From positions 1 through 14,523 of the forward strand of contig DAEV01000013.1 of assembly GCA_002509495.1 (NCBI GenBank): a stretch of DNA of 14,523 bases. The letters run 5' to 3'. A program made the translations under genes and the position numbers. The notes below the pieces were generated by a model. It was not told the origin of the DNA. It ran no database searches and worked only from the letters and a program-made list of their open reading frames with translations. The stretch is from Methanolinea sp. UBA473. Lineage in GTDB: Archaea > Halobacteriota > Methanomicrobia > Methanomicrobiales > Methanospirillaceae. Of this stretch, positions 1-8,900 are shown piece by piece; positions within the stretch are counted from its first letter, which is position 1; the number at the start of each line of letters is the position of its first letter.

Positions 1-57
1 GGCTCCGCCATTTTCATTTTGTATGCTTGTGTTCTCGATGAGAATCATGTGATTTTT

Positions 58-1857
58 TTATTTCCTGGTCCGCAGGAAGAGTCCGTCAAGCTGCTTCCTT
101 GTCAGGGCTACCATAGTAGGCCTGCCGTGTGGGCAGGTATAAGGATTGTTTACCCGCCGGAGCTGGTTCACCAGGCGGCGGCACTGCTCAGGGGTGCAGG
201 GTGCCCCGGCTTTGATCGCTCCGCGGCAGGCGACTAGCCTTCGCACCCGCTCCCGTTCTCCGACCTCGCCTTTTTCCTCTCCTATGAGGAGGGCCGAAAC
301 GATCTCCCTGATCCCTTCGGGAAGGATATTCCTGCCGAGAACCACCGGTACCGAATGTACGGCAAACGTGCCTCCCCCGAACACTTCCAACACGAACCCT
401 TCTTTCTCAAGCACAGGGATGAGCGCGGGCAGAAGGGTTGCCTCTCTCGGCGACAGGTGAATGGGAACGGGCGCCAGAAGTTCCTGGGAGGCCTGGTCGC
501 GGTTGCCTGCCATTACTGTCTGTTCGTAGAGGATCCGCTCGTGAGCGGCGTGCTGATCGATAAGGATGAGGTCACCGCCCCCGCGCGGGCAGGCAAGGAT
601 ATAGGTCTCATCCAGCTGGCCCAGGATCTCCATCTCCGGGACCCGGGAGAACTCCTCGTCTCCGGCAGGCTCCCCTAGTTCGGTCTGGCGCAGGCGACGG
701 TCGGTATCCGAATATGGAACACCGGATGGTTCCCTGACTCCCCCGGGCGCTTGATCCGGCGCCGGATGGACGGGCTCTTCCCTGCAGTATAACGTCGTCT
801 GGGATCCGCGGAACCCTGCATCCCCTGCAGAGGGGACCAGGTCTTGCCCCTCCAGCGCAAACCGGACGGCCCGGGAGATCTCCTCCTTTATCTCCGCTTC
901 ATGACTGATCCGGACTTCGCGCTTGGTGGGATGCACGTTGACATCCACATGGGCAGGGTCGATCGCAAGGTCGATGAATGCCACCGGAAAACGGTCAGAG
1001 GGGAGAAGTGTCCCATATCCTTCCCTTACCGCCTGCGCAAGACCCCTGGACTGGACGGGTCGCCCGTTGACGGACAGGAAGACCTGGTAGTGGTTCTGGC
1101 GTGAGAGAGACGGCCGCGAGATCTCCCCGGTTACCCGGACAAGACCCCCTTCGGTGTTCACCGGTATGAGGGTCGAAGCCACCTCGGTCCCGAAGAGATG
1201 CAGGATTGCGGAACCGAGATCACCGGTGGGGCTGGACATGATCTCCCTCCGGTTGTGCAGGACCCGGAATGCGATGCCGGGATGGGACAGGATGACCCGC
1301 TCCATCATCCCGTTGATGTAGGCCATCTCCGCATGCAGCGTCCGCTGGAACTTCTTTCTTGCGGGTGTATTGTAGAAGAGGTCCTCGACTTCGAACGTGG
1401 TGCCCTCTGGAGCGCCGCATTCCTCGCGGGTGATCGTTGCTCCGCCTTCGTTGACTATCCGAAGACCGGAGAGGGCACCCCCTCGGAGCCGTGTCGTGAG
1501 GGTTGTCCTTGAGATAGCGGCGATGCTTGCAATGGCCTCGCCCCGGAACCCGAGGGTGCTGCAGGAGGAGAGGTCTCGGATTGCCTGGATCTTGCTCGTG
1601 GCATGCCTTAAAAATGACATTTTCGCATCGTCCGGTCCCATTCCGGTCCCGTTATCGCTCACCCGGATCGAATAGACCTTTCCCTTCCGCGAGACGATCT
1701 CGACCTCGATCCGTGTAGCACCGGCATCGATCGCGTTCTCCACCAGCTCCTTCACCACCGAGGCAGGACGCTCCACCACCTCGCCGGCAGCGATCTGGGC
1801 GATGGTCGTTTCGTCGAGCATCCGGATTCGGGAAAGATCACCGGGAGTTCCGGTCAT
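58..1857 (-). CDS. mutL: DNA mismatch repair protein MutL (endonuclease-type)
   Basis: MutL is the ATP-dependent mediator of mismatch repair and acts after MutS has bound a mismatch. The 599-residue protein has the N-terminal GHKL ATPase motifs ENAIDAGAT (40-48), DNGTGM (68-73) and TLGFRGEA (101-108). Its C-terminal domain carries the metal-dependent nuclease motif DQHAAHERILYE (434-445), which fits DQHA-x2-E-x4-E, plus ACRGAIKAG (543-551) and CPHGRP (575-580). It should therefore nick DNA itself, as in organisms without MutH. QELLAP (458-463) matches the sliding-clamp-binding motif of Bacillus MutL. The frame stays open upstream to 1902, but the start at 1857 is chosen because MTGTPGDLSRIRML leads straight into the conserved N-terminus and GGGGAGGGG lies 7 bases upstream. 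The start lies inside the 3' end of mutS, suggesting translational coupling. Identification is firm; activity is inferred from motifs. Confidence 0.97.
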   Translation of the reverse strand: MTGTPGDLSRIRMLDETTIAQIAAGEVVERPASVVKELVENAIDAGATRIEVEIVSRKGKVYSIRVSDNGTGMGPDDAKMSFLRHATSKIQAIRDLSSCSTLGFRGEAIASIAAISRTTLTTRLRGGALSGLRIVNEGGATITREECGAPEGTTFEVEDLFYNTPARKKFQRTLHAEMAYINGMMERVILSHPGIAFRVLHNRREIMSSPTGDLGSAILHLFGTEVASTLIPVNTEGGLVRVTGEISRPSLSRQNHYQVFLSVNGRPVQSRGLAQAVREGYGTLLPSDRFPVAFIDLAIDPAHVDVNVHPTKREVRISHEAEIKEEISRAVRFALEGQDLVPSAGDAGFRGSQTTLYCREEPVHPAPDQAPGGVREPSGVPYSDTDRRLRQTELGEPAGDEEFSRVPEMEILGQLDETYILACPRGGGDLILIDQHAAHERILYEQTVMAGNRDQASQELLAPVPIHLSPREATLLPALIPVLEKEGFVLEVFGGGTFAVHSVPVVLGRNILPEGIREIVSALLIGEEKGEVGERERVRRLVACRGAIKAGAPCTPEQCRRLVNQLRRVNNPYTCPHGRPTMVALTRKQLDGLFLRTRK

Positions 1858-4525
1858 GGTCCCGCCCCTCCCCTTTTTTTTGCGCTTTCCGCTGGAGTTC
1901 ATACAGCCTGGAAAGGGCGGAAAGCGGAGTCATGTCATCCAGTTCCAGGTGTTTTAACTCCTCGAGCACCGGGTCTGCAACGCTCTCCTGTTCCGGAGTA
2001 TCGACGAGGAGCATCTGGGTGTAGCACTTCACCTTCTCCCCCCTGCCGCTGCCCCGTGCGGAAAGGTCGTCGAGAAGAACACGGGCACGGTCTGTCACCT
2101 GTCGCGGGATTCCTGCGAGCGATGCAACGTGAATTCCATAGCTTTTGTCAGTTGCCCCGGGGATGATCTTTCGTAAAAATACGACCTCGTTTCCCGAATC
2201 CTTCACTGCAAAATGATAGTTCCGCACCCTTCCAAGTTCCGCCTCGATCTGGACAAGATCGTGGAAATGTGTGGCAAACAGCGTCCTCGCTCCCGCCTTC
2301 CCTTTGCCGTGGAGGAACTCGAGCACCGCCCTTGCGATGCAGAACCCGTCGAGTGTGCTCGTTCCCCGGCCAATCTCATCAAGGATCACCAGGCTCTTTT
2401 CCGTGACATGGTTCAAAATGTTGGCCAGTTCCAGCATCTCCACCATGAACGTGCTCTGACCGCTCGCAAGGTCATCGAATGCCCCCACACGCGTGAAGAT
2501 GCGATCGACGACACCGATCCTTGCATAATCGGCGGGGACGAAACTCCCTGCCTGTGCCATGATCACCGCAAGGGCTGCCGAGCGCATATAGGTTGACTTC
2601 CCGGCCATGTTCGCCCCGGTGATGATGAGGATCTGGTCGGCGCCGCAGGATAATCCGACATCATTTGGCACGAACCTTCCCCCCATCGCCTCCTCCACGA
2701 CAGGGTGCCTGCCTTCCCGCACAAGGATCTCGCAGGAGTCGTCCACGACGGGCCTGCAGTAGCGGCGGGACTCGGCGACTTCGGCAAACGAACAGAATAC
2801 ATCCAGCACTGCCACGCCTCCGGCGGTGGACTGGAGGTCGGGCACCGATTCGCGGAGATCCTCGATCAGGCCGCGATAGATCTCCTGCTCGAGGGAGATG
2901 AGGCGACCCTCTGCCGAGGCGATCATGGCTTCCTTCTCTTTAAGTTCCGGGATCGTGAAACGCTCCGCCGTGGAAGTGGTCTGCTTTCGCTGGTATTCGG
3001 GGGGTACAAGGTGAAGGTTCGGCTTCGTCACTTCAATGTAGTACCCAAACACCGAGTTGTATCCGACTTTTAAGGATTTTATCCCAGATCTCTCCCGCTC
3101 TTTTGCCTGGAGAGCCAGGATCCAGTCCTTTCCCGAGGTCGAGAGGTTTCGGAGATCGTCCAGTTCCGGATGGAATCCCGCCCTGATGACACCCCCGTTC
3201 TTTATCGTGGCGGGAGGTTCTTCCACAAGGGCACGCTCGATCAGGCCTGCCACCTGCGACAGGTCCCGGAGTTCATCGCAGGCTTCGCGGATAGCTTCCG
3301 GAATTGCCCCGTTTCCGCCAGGAACGATCGCCTTTGCGGTCCGGATGGCAGGGATAGTGCGATGAAGGCTCCGAAGGTCACGGGGGGCGGCATTCCCAAA
3401 CGCGATCCGCCCGGCGATCCTCTCGATGTCGGCACATCGGTGGAGGATCTTTGTCACCTCCATGCGGATTGCAGGCTGCCGGGCGAAGAATTCCACCGAA
3501 TCAAGACGACGTCCGATCGCGGGGACGGACAGGAGCGGCGAGGAGAGCCAGTTCCTGAGGAGCCGGCTGCCCATGGGAGTTCCCGTCCGATCGAGGGTGG
3601 AAAGCAGAGTGCTCTCGCCGGACTTGCCCCTGATCCCTGCGGTGATCTCCAGGTTCCGGAGAGTAATCGCATCCAGCAGGCAGCTATCGCCAGGGTGACG
3701 GGTGGAGATCCTGGTGACCTGGGGGAGTTCCGACTTCTGTGTTCCCATGGCATAGGAGAGGGCCGCCCCGGCGGCCCGGATCGCAGCAGGGGAGTCCTCC
3801 AGCCCGTATCCTTCCAGGCTGGCAACTTTGAACCGGGACAGGAGGGCCTTTCTTCCTTTGTCGAGATCGAAGAATGCGGCGGGACGCCTGGTGACAATGA
3901 GATCGATGCGGGCGAGCATCGCGGAGAGTTCGGGAGGCGCATCTTCGGGGATCAGGCATTCCGCAGGATGATAACGGGCAATTTCAGAGAGGACCGACTG
4001 GAGGGCTTCCTCCTCCCGAAAGGTTGTGGCAAAAAATTCCCCGGTGGAGATGTCGAGGAATGCCAGTCCTGCCTGGTGGGATCCCGGTTCCCTGGCGTAT
4101 GTCATCATGTATCGTGCCCCATCCGCGGGGAGCAGGCCTTCGTCCATGATCATCCCGGGGGTGATCACTTTCACCACCTCCCGCTTCACGATCCCCTTCG
4201 ATGCTTTCGGGTCCTCTACCTGGTCTGCGATTGCGACCCGGTATCCCTTCTCCACCAGCCTGCCGATGTAGCCCTCCACGGCATGACAGGGCACCCCTGC
4301 AAGGGGGATCCTGTTCCCACTGCCGTCCCTGGACCGGGACGTGAGGACGATATCCAGTTCCCGGGAGACTGTTTCGGCGTCCGGTCCAAAAGTCTCGTAA
4401 AAATCTCCGATATGAAAAAAAAGAATTGAATCAGGATATTGCGACTTTATAGCCTCATATTGCGCCATTGCAGGTGTGAGCTTTGCTGCAGGGATTGGAT
4501 CTCCGCGCCCATGATCCGGATTCAT
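1838..4525 (-). CDS. mutS: DNA mismatch repair protein MutS
   Basis: MutS recognises base mismatches and small loops, then recruits MutL. The 895-residue protein matches full-length bacterial-type MutS1. The mismatch-reading Phe-x-Glu is present in GDFYETF (F42, E44). The ATPase domain has Walker A GANMAGKST (637-645), Walker B LVILDE (712-717) followed by GRGTSTLDG, and the ATHFHDL switch. The C-terminal helical dimerisation segment (DDMTPLSALSRLYELQRKA) is also present. The start at 4525 places LTPAMAQYEAIKSQYPD at residues 16-32, the usual distance. The frame is open further upstream to 4741, but that sequence lacks MutS character. No clear ribosome binding site precedes 4525, so the message may be leaderless. 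The gene is first in a mutS-mutL pair and divergent from the DUF255 gene. Very secure for identity, less so for the exact start. Confidence 0.97.
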   Translation of the reverse strand: MNPDHGRGDPIPAAKLTPAMAQYEAIKSQYPDSILFFHIGDFYETFGPDAETVSRELDIVLTSRSRDGSGNRIPLAGVPCHAVEGYIGRLVEKGYRVAIADQVEDPKASKGIVKREVVKVITPGMIMDEGLLPADGARYMMTYAREPGSHQAGLAFLDISTGEFFATTFREEEALQSVLSEIARYHPAECLIPEDAPPELSAMLARIDLIVTRRPAAFFDLDKGRKALLSRFKVASLEGYGLEDSPAAIRAAGAALSYAMGTQKSELPQVTRISTRHPGDSCLLDAITLRNLEITAGIRGKSGESTLLSTLDRTGTPMGSRLLRNWLSSPLLSVPAIGRRLDSVEFFARQPAIRMEVTKILHRCADIERIAGRIAFGNAAPRDLRSLHRTIPAIRTAKAIVPGGNGAIPEAIREACDELRDLSQVAGLIERALVEEPPATIKNGGVIRAGFHPELDDLRNLSTSGKDWILALQAKERERSGIKSLKVGYNSVFGYYIEVTKPNLHLVPPEYQRKQTTSTAERFTIPELKEKEAMIASAEGRLISLEQEIYRGLIEDLRESVPDLQSTAGGVAVLDVFCSFAEVAESRRYCRPVVDDSCEILVREGRHPVVEEAMGGRFVPNDVGLSCGADQILIITGANMAGKSTYMRSAALAVIMAQAGSFVPADYARIGVVDRIFTRVGAFDDLASGQSTFMVEMLELANILNHVTEKSLVILDEIGRGTSTLDGFCIARAVLEFLHGKGKAGARTLFATHFHDLVQIEAELGRVRNYHFAVKDSGNEVVFLRKIIPGATDKSYGIHVASLAGIPRQVTDRARVLLDDLSARGSGRGEKVKCYTQMLLVDTPEQESVADPVLEELKHLELDDMTPLSALSRLYELQRKAQKKGEGRDHDRNSR
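1865..1873 (-). promoter_or_regulatory. Ribosome binding site of mutL inside the mutS 3' end
   Basis: On the minus strand GGGGAGGGG ends 7 bases before the mutL ATG at 1857. It is read within the last codons of mutS, directly after a run of eight A (1874-1881). It decides the mutL start at 1857 over the in-frame ATG at 1902, and fits translation coupled to the end of mutS. Confidence 0.7.
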
Positions 4526-4550
4526 CCAAGTACCATATCGTCCCGAAAGG

Positions 4551-4559
4551 TTATGGATA
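4551..4559 (-). promoter_or_regulatory. Possible TATA-like element of mutS
   Basis: The minus strand reads TATCCATAA about 25 bases before the mutS ATG at 4525. This is the spacing expected if transcription begins at the start codon, which would also explain the missing ribosome binding site. The element is only weakly TATA-like, so this is a guess from spacing. Confidence 0.25.
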
Positions 4560-4642
4560 TCGATCCGGAGGGGTGGAGCAGAATCTTCATCTGCGTGGCA
4601 GTTCCATCCGCCTTGTATGAGACAGGATGCGTGAGGGATCCG

Positions 4643-6811
4643 GTGACTGAACAAGAGGAGAAGAGTCCGGAACTCCGGGAAGAGAATGAAAGGACACCCA
4701 ACCGGCTTGTTCGCGAGGTAAGCCCCTACCTCCTGCAGCACGCATACAATCCCGTCGACTGGTACCCCTGGGGCGAGGAGGCCTTTGCCAGGGCAAGGAG
4801 CGAGGACATGCCAGTCTTTCTCTCCATCGGGTACTCAACCTGCCACTGGTGCCACGTGATGGAACGGGAGTCCTTCTCGGACCCGGAAGTGGGTCGCATC
4901 CTGAACGAACATTTCGTGTGTATCAAGGTCGACAGGGAGGAGCGGCCTGATATTGACCAGATCTACATGAGGGCGAGCCAGGCCCTGACCGGGACAGGAG
5001 GGTGGCCCCTCACCATCGTCATGACACCGGATCGTCTCCCGTTCTTCGCCGCTTCCTACCTTCCGAAAGAATCGCGGTTCGGGATGCCAGGGCTCCTCGA
5101 TATCCTTCCGCGCCTTGCAGCCGCCTGGAAGGAAGACCGCAATCGAATCGCCGGGTCGGCAGAGAGCCTCGCCAGGAACCTGGCATCCCACCCCGGGAAG
5201 TTAACGGGACGATCACCGGGAAAAGACACCGCAGACCGGGCATTCAAGGAACTTATCCTCTCTTACGACCGGATTACGGGAGGATTCGGACCCGCTCCCC
5301 GGTTCCCGGTGTTCCATCTTCATCTCTTCCTTCTATGGTATGCAGAATGGACGGGAAATGCGAGAGCGCGGGAGATGTCGGAACATACCCTTCTCTCCAT
5401 GGCCCGAGGCGGGATCCACGACTGGTTAGGGTCCGGGTTCCACCGCTACTCCACCGATACGCGATGGCTTGTGCCTCATTTTGAGAAGATGCTCTATGAC
5501 CAGTCCCTGGCCGCAATGGCCTATACCGAGGCATTCCTCGCCACCGGGCGCCCCGAGTTTAAGGAAGTGACTCTGGGCTGCCTGGATTACCTGACGGAGG
5601 ATATGAAGTCGGCGGAAGGCGCTTTCTTCTCTGCAGAGGATGCGGATAGCGAAGGGGAGGAGGGGAAATACTACCTCTGGACCAGAAAGGAATTGGCGGA
5701 TCTGCTGGACCCGGATCAGGCACGTGTGGCATTCCAGGTCTTCCGGGTCAGTACGGCAGGGAATTTTATGGATCCGGCCAGTGGAGAACGTTCCGGAAAG
5801 AATATCCTGGCGATGGTACAGACGGCGGAGGAGGCCGCAAAGACGCTTGGGCTTTCCCCGGAACACGTAAGGGAGGCTCTGGACGGTGCGAAGCATACTC
5901 TTTCCGCTGCAAGGATGAAGCGTATCAGGCCTTTCCGGGATGAAAAAATCCTGACCGACTGGAACGGGCTTGCGATCGGGGCGATAGCCCGGGCAGGCAG
6001 GGTCTTCCAGTCCCCGGGGCTGCTGGAGGTGGCAGAACGGGCGGCAGGTTTCGTGATGACACGGATGAGGCAGGATGATTCAGGCCTCCTTCACCGTTAT
6101 CGGGAGGGAAATGCGGGCATACCCGGCACGGCTGCAGATTATGCGAATATGACCTCCGGGCTGATCGATCTCTATCTCGCCTCCTTCGATACACGGTATC
6201 TCGGTCAGGCGATCGAGCTCCAGGAGTATCTGGACACCCGGTTCTGGGATAAAAAGAACGGGGGCTATTTCACCACTCCCGGGGGAAAAACCGATCTCTT
6301 TGCCCGGACGAAGGAATTCGTCGACGGTGCGCTGCCTTCCCCCAACTCTATGGAATTCTGCAATCTGGTCCGGCTCGGGTATCTCACGGGGGAGGTGGAG
6401 TATTCCCGCCGGGCTGATTCTCTCTCCCGGGTCTACGCATCGTTCCTCGATCGCAGTCCCTCATCCTGCGGGATGTTTCTCGCAGGTCTCTGCCTTGCTC
6501 TCGGGCCTGCCACCCAGGTGATCGTTACGGGTAGGCGCGAGGATGAGGTCGCTCTCCGGATGCTCGACCTCCTGCGCACGAAGTACCTGCCCTTCTCCCT
6601 GTGGCACTTCAGAGCATCCGGGGATGCTGGGGATGAACTGGTCAGGCTCGCGCCATTCATCCGGAACTACCCGGTCCCGGCCTCAGGGGCTGCCGCCTAT
6701 GTCTGTACCCGGCATTCCTGCAGGAGCCCCGTTCATGATAGGGGATCCCTCGCAACGGCGCTTGGACTACCGGAGGCAACCTCAGGGGTGGAACGGGAAA
6801 AGAGAGGGTAG
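4643..6811 (+). CDS. Thioredoxin-fold DUF255 protein (YyaL / SPATA20 family)
   Basis: This 722-residue protein belongs to the conserved DUF255 family, which joins an N-terminal thioredoxin-like domain to a C-terminal alpha/alpha barrel like those of N-acylglucosamine 2-epimerases. The family start signature RLVREVSPYLLQHAYNPVDW is at about 21-40, followed by SIGYSTCHWCHVM with the CxxC pair C67/C70, and GGWPLTIVMTPD further on. The barrel part contains HRYSTDTRWLVPHFEKMLYDQ-like and EKILTDWNGLAIGA segments typical of the family. The biochemical function is unsettled; redox or sugar-related roles have been suggested. GTG at 4643 is chosen because GAGGG lies 5 bases upstream and the length then fits the family. 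An ATG at 4553 would add 30 uncharacteristic residues and leave only 27 bases to the divergent mutS start. The stop lies 5 bases from the stop of the convergent FMN-binding gene. Confidence 0.92.
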   Translation: MTEQEEKSPELREENERTPNRLVREVSPYLLQHAYNPVDWYPWGEEAFARARSEDMPVFLSIGYSTCHWCHVMERESFSDPEVGRILNEHFVCIKVDREERPDIDQIYMRASQALTGTGGWPLTIVMTPDRLPFFAASYLPKESRFGMPGLLDILPRLAAAWKEDRNRIAGSAESLARNLASHPGKLTGRSPGKDTADRAFKELILSYDRITGGFGPAPRFPVFHLHLFLLWYAEWTGNARAREMSEHTLLSMARGGIHDWLGSGFHRYSTDTRWLVPHFEKMLYDQSLAAMAYTEAFLATGRPEFKEVTLGCLDYLTEDMKSAEGAFFSAEDADSEGEEGKYYLWTRKELADLLDPDQARVAFQVFRVSTAGNFMDPASGERSGKNILAMVQTAEEAAKTLGLSPEHVREALDGAKHTLSAARMKRIRPFRDEKILTDWNGLAIGAIARAGRVFQSPGLLEVAERAAGFVMTRMRQDDSGLLHRYREGNAGIPGTAADYANMTSGLIDLYLASFDTRYLGQAIELQEYLDTRFWDKKNGGYFTTPGGKTDLFARTKEFVDGALPSPNSMEFCNLVRLGYLTGEVEYSRRADSLSRVYASFLDRSPSSCGMFLAGLCLALGPATQVIVTGRREDEVALRMLDLLRTKYLPFSLWHFRASGDAGDELVRLAPFIRNYPVPASGAAAYVCTRHSCRSPVHDRGSLATALGLPEATSGVEREKRG

Positions 6812-6816
6812 AGAGA

Positions 6817-7293
6817 TCAGATGCTCTTGAGCGCCACCAGGTCCTTGACGCCCGTCAGCTTCCAGACAAGGGAGCGCTCCTCTTTTGCGATGGCCGACGG
6901 GGGATCCTGGGGGGAGTGCCCGAGCGCGGCCAGGATATTGTTCGAGAGCTTCTTGTCCTTCACGAGCGTCACGAATTCTTTCCTGATCAGCTTTTTATCG
7001 ATAGAATCGGTCACCTCTTCCAGGTACCCCTGCATCGAGACGAAGGTGTAGCAGGAGAGGTCCCGCGTGTACTTTTCGATTTCCACCGCTACATAGGGGC
7101 TTTTCCGGAAGTATTCGATCTTCTTGCCATACTTAGTGGAGAGGAAGTAGAGGAACTTGCCGTCGAAGACGTAAAGGAACGGCGCGATGTAGGGGTATTT
7201 CTCCCCCTGGAATGCGATACGGCAGACGTAGCCCTCCTCAATGAGACTATCGTATTCTTTCTTCTCCATCCGGGGGATCTTCACAATTTCCAT
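6817..7293 (-). CDS. Pyridoxamine 5'-phosphate oxidase-like FMN-binding protein
   Basis: This 158-residue protein looks like a member of the FMN-binding split-barrel (PPOX-like) superfamily. The run VCRIAF (23-28), PYIAPFLYVFDGKFLYFLST (34-53), KKIEYFRKSPYVAVEIEKY (57-75) and a following FVSMQGYLEEV strand give the usual order of the small flavin-binding barrel. Single-domain members bind FMN or F420, or act on nitro compounds, so the substrate cannot be named. The downstream QDPPSAIAKEERSLVWKL resembles the C-terminal part of this subgroup in methanogens. The start at 7293 has AGGA 6 bases upstream and a good TATA-like box at 7324-7334, so it can be transcribed separately from the MBL-rhodanese gene 76 bases upstream. 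It is convergent with the DUF255 gene. Family call fairly sure, role unknown. Confidence 0.85.
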   Translation of the reverse strand: MEIVKIPRMEKKEYDSLIEEGYVCRIAFQGEKYPYIAPFLYVFDGKFLYFLSTKYGKKIEYFRKSPYVAVEIEKYTRDLSCYTFVSMQGYLEEVTDSIDKKLIRKEFVTLVKDKKLSNNILAALGHSPQDPPSAIAKEERSLVWKLTGVKDLVALKSI

Positions 7294-7323
7294 CGTGCAT
7301 CCTGTGACACTTTCTGCCCCGGC

Positions 7324-7334
7324 TTAATAAATAT
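7324..7334 (-). promoter_or_regulatory. TATA-like box of the FMN-binding protein gene
   Basis: The minus strand reads AATATTTATTAA here, in an otherwise GC-rich gap. It ends about 30 bases before the ATG at 7293, so transcription would start some 5-8 bases before the gene. This is one of the clearest archaeal-type promoter boxes in the window, judged by composition and position only. Confidence 0.55.
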
Positions 7335-7369
7335 TCCCCATTCTCATCCGGCATGCGGAAGAAAGGGAA

Positions 7370-8737
7370 TCACTTCTCCACATCGAAGCCTGCTTTCAGC
7401 CATGCTGCCATCCCTCCGAGGATATTGGCGACCCGCGTGAACCCGGCCTGCTGAAGCAGGCTTGCTGCAAGGCATCCCTTGAAGCCCGCATCACAATAGA
7501 TCGCGATGCGGTGTGTCCGCGGAAGTTCCCCCAGGCGTCCCGGGAGCTCTCCGACATAGATATGCCGCGATCCGAGGATATGGCCGACCTTCATCCGGTT
7601 GTTAATGTCCCGGACATCCAGCAGGAAGAGTTTTCCCTTCTCGAGCACGTCGTGCAGATCGTACACGGACCAAGAGTCCAGCGATTCTACCTGACCTCCG
7701 GCCTTGCACCAGTTTATGAATCCTCCCGCGAGGTATCCCTCGAGGTTGTCATACCCGAGCCGGACGAAGTGACGGACGACCTGTGCCTGGTCCAGGTTGA
7801 AGTCATCCACAAGGAGGATGGGGTCCTCGTAGTTGAGGAACCATCCGGCAAACGAGGGAATGCCGTCTCTCCACAGCGAGATGCTGCCCGGGATATGCCC
7901 GCCCCCGAACGAGGGGGGAGAACGCAGGTCCACCACCTGGACGCGTTCCTTCCTCCGATCCGCAAACTCCCTGCTCGAATAGGCTTTCAGGTCGGGAATG
8001 CGGGAAATTACCGGTGCCCCTTCCTGGTTCAGCTTCTCCATCATTTTGAAATAGGGCGGCAGGTAGTGGTGTTCGTGGACCTTCCGTTTCACGAATCCCG
8101 AGCGATCCAGGGAGAGTAGCGGATTGGTCTCCTTCTCGAACCCTACTGTCGTGTACTCCAGAGCGCTGATCTCCGACCCGCATACCGATCCCGCCCCGTG
8201 GGCAGGGCAGACGAGAACACCGTCACCGAGACGGAGGATCTTATGGAAGATGCTCTCGTAAAGTGTTTCTGCAGCCCAGGCGGCCTTCTCTTCCCCGAAA
8301 AAATCGGTTCTCCCCGCGTCCCCCGCAAAGAGCGCGTCTCCCGTAAAGACGATCGCGGGTTGCTCCGATATCCGGGGGTCCTTCACCACCACTGAGATAC
8401 TGTCCAGGGTATGCCCGGGAGTCTCGAGGATCGAGAGGGAAAGCCCTCCCAGCATGAACCGATCTCCTTCCTTTACCGGATTGCCGTAGGCAAAATCCGT
8501 GGCAGCACCGTGGTAGATCTCCGCACCGCAGCGCCGCGCCAGTTCAAGGGACCCGATCACGTAATCCTCGTTCCTGTGCGTCTCGAACACCCGGGTTATC
8601 CGGACATTCTGTTCCCTTGCAAGGTCGAGGTAAACCGATACATCCCTTCTCGGATCGATCACCGCAGCCACGCCGTCATCCGACAGGAAGTACGAGTGAT
8701 GGGCAAGCCCCTCGGACACGATCTTCTTCAGCATCAT
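7370..8737 (-). CDS. Metallo-beta-lactamase fold / double rhodanese protein (persulfide dioxygenase-like)
   Basis: This 455-residue protein has a metallo-beta-lactamase domain (about 1-235) followed by two rhodanese domains (about 250-352 and 355-455). The architecture resembles MBL-rhodanese proteins such as CstB and the ETHE1 persulfide dioxygenases, which oxidise or relay persulfide sulfur. Metal-site residues visible are H54, D58, H109 (ETPGHTLDS), D134 (FTGDALF) and H180 (CPAHGAG). The first motif reads THRNEDY, so the second histidine of the usual HxH is replaced by Asn. The second rhodanese has a candidate catalytic C415 in YCDAGFKG; the first has VDDFNLDQ at the equivalent place and lacks the cysteine. 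The start at 8737 (or the adjacent Met at 8734) has no strong ribosome binding site. It precedes the FMN-binding gene on the same strand. Architecture secure; the sulfur substrate is inferred. Confidence 0.92.
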   Translation of the reverse strand: MMLKKIVSEGLAHHSYFLSDDGVAAVIDPRRDVSVYLDLAREQNVRITRVFETHRNEDYVIGSLELARRCGAEIYHGAATDFAYGNPVKEGDRFMLGGLSLSILETPGHTLDSISVVVKDPRISEQPAIVFTGDALFAGDAGRTDFFGEEKAAWAAETLYESIFHKILRLGDGVLVCPAHGAGSVCGSEISALEYTTVGFEKETNPLLSLDRSGFVKRKVHEHHYLPPYFKMMEKLNQEGAPVISRIPDLKAYSSREFADRRKERVQVVDLRSPPSFGGGHIPGSISLWRDGIPSFAGWFLNYEDPILLVDDFNLDQAQVVRHFVRLGYDNLEGYLAGGFINWCKAGGQVESLDSWSVYDLHDVLEKGKLFLLDVRDINNRMKVGHILGSRHIYVGELPGRLGELPRTHRIAIYCDAGFKGCLAASLLQQAGFTRVANILGGMAAWLKAGFDVEK

Positions 8738-8800
8738 TTCTTGATCTTCGCCCCTGTTGGGGTCTTGGAATTCGCGGACAAAAATCTTTTCCGGTTCGTT

Positions 8801-8808
8801 TCAATAAA
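8801..8808 (-). promoter_or_regulatory. Possible TATA-like box of the MBL-rhodanese gene
   Basis: TTTATTGA on the minus strand lies about 64 bases before the ATG at 8737, implying a leader of some 35-40 bases. The surrounding gap (8738-8913) has no convincing gene. Supported only by composition and position. Confidence 0.35.
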
Positions 8809-8900
8809 CAGAACTTCCATATCCCGTGAGGTGGACCTGATATGTATCGTGAGTATGGATAGATTCGTCCTTTTCCGGGCCTCCATATCGGATGGACAAG

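Noticed and set aside
25..50. Short hairpin TTCTC-GAT-GAGAA downstream of mutL
   Set aside because: Only five stem pairs and no T run on the mutL strand; not convincing as a terminator.
3170..4429. 419-codon open frame on the plus strand opposite mutS
   Set aside because: It mirrors mutS, a full and well-conserved gene, and its product is rich in Gly, Pro, Arg and Asp with no recognisable motif. Long antisense frames are expected in GC-rich coding DNA.
4553..4642. Upstream ATG at 4553 for the DUF255 gene
   Set aside because: It adds 30 residues without family character and leaves almost no room for divergent promoters; GTG 4643 has a better ribosome binding site and length.
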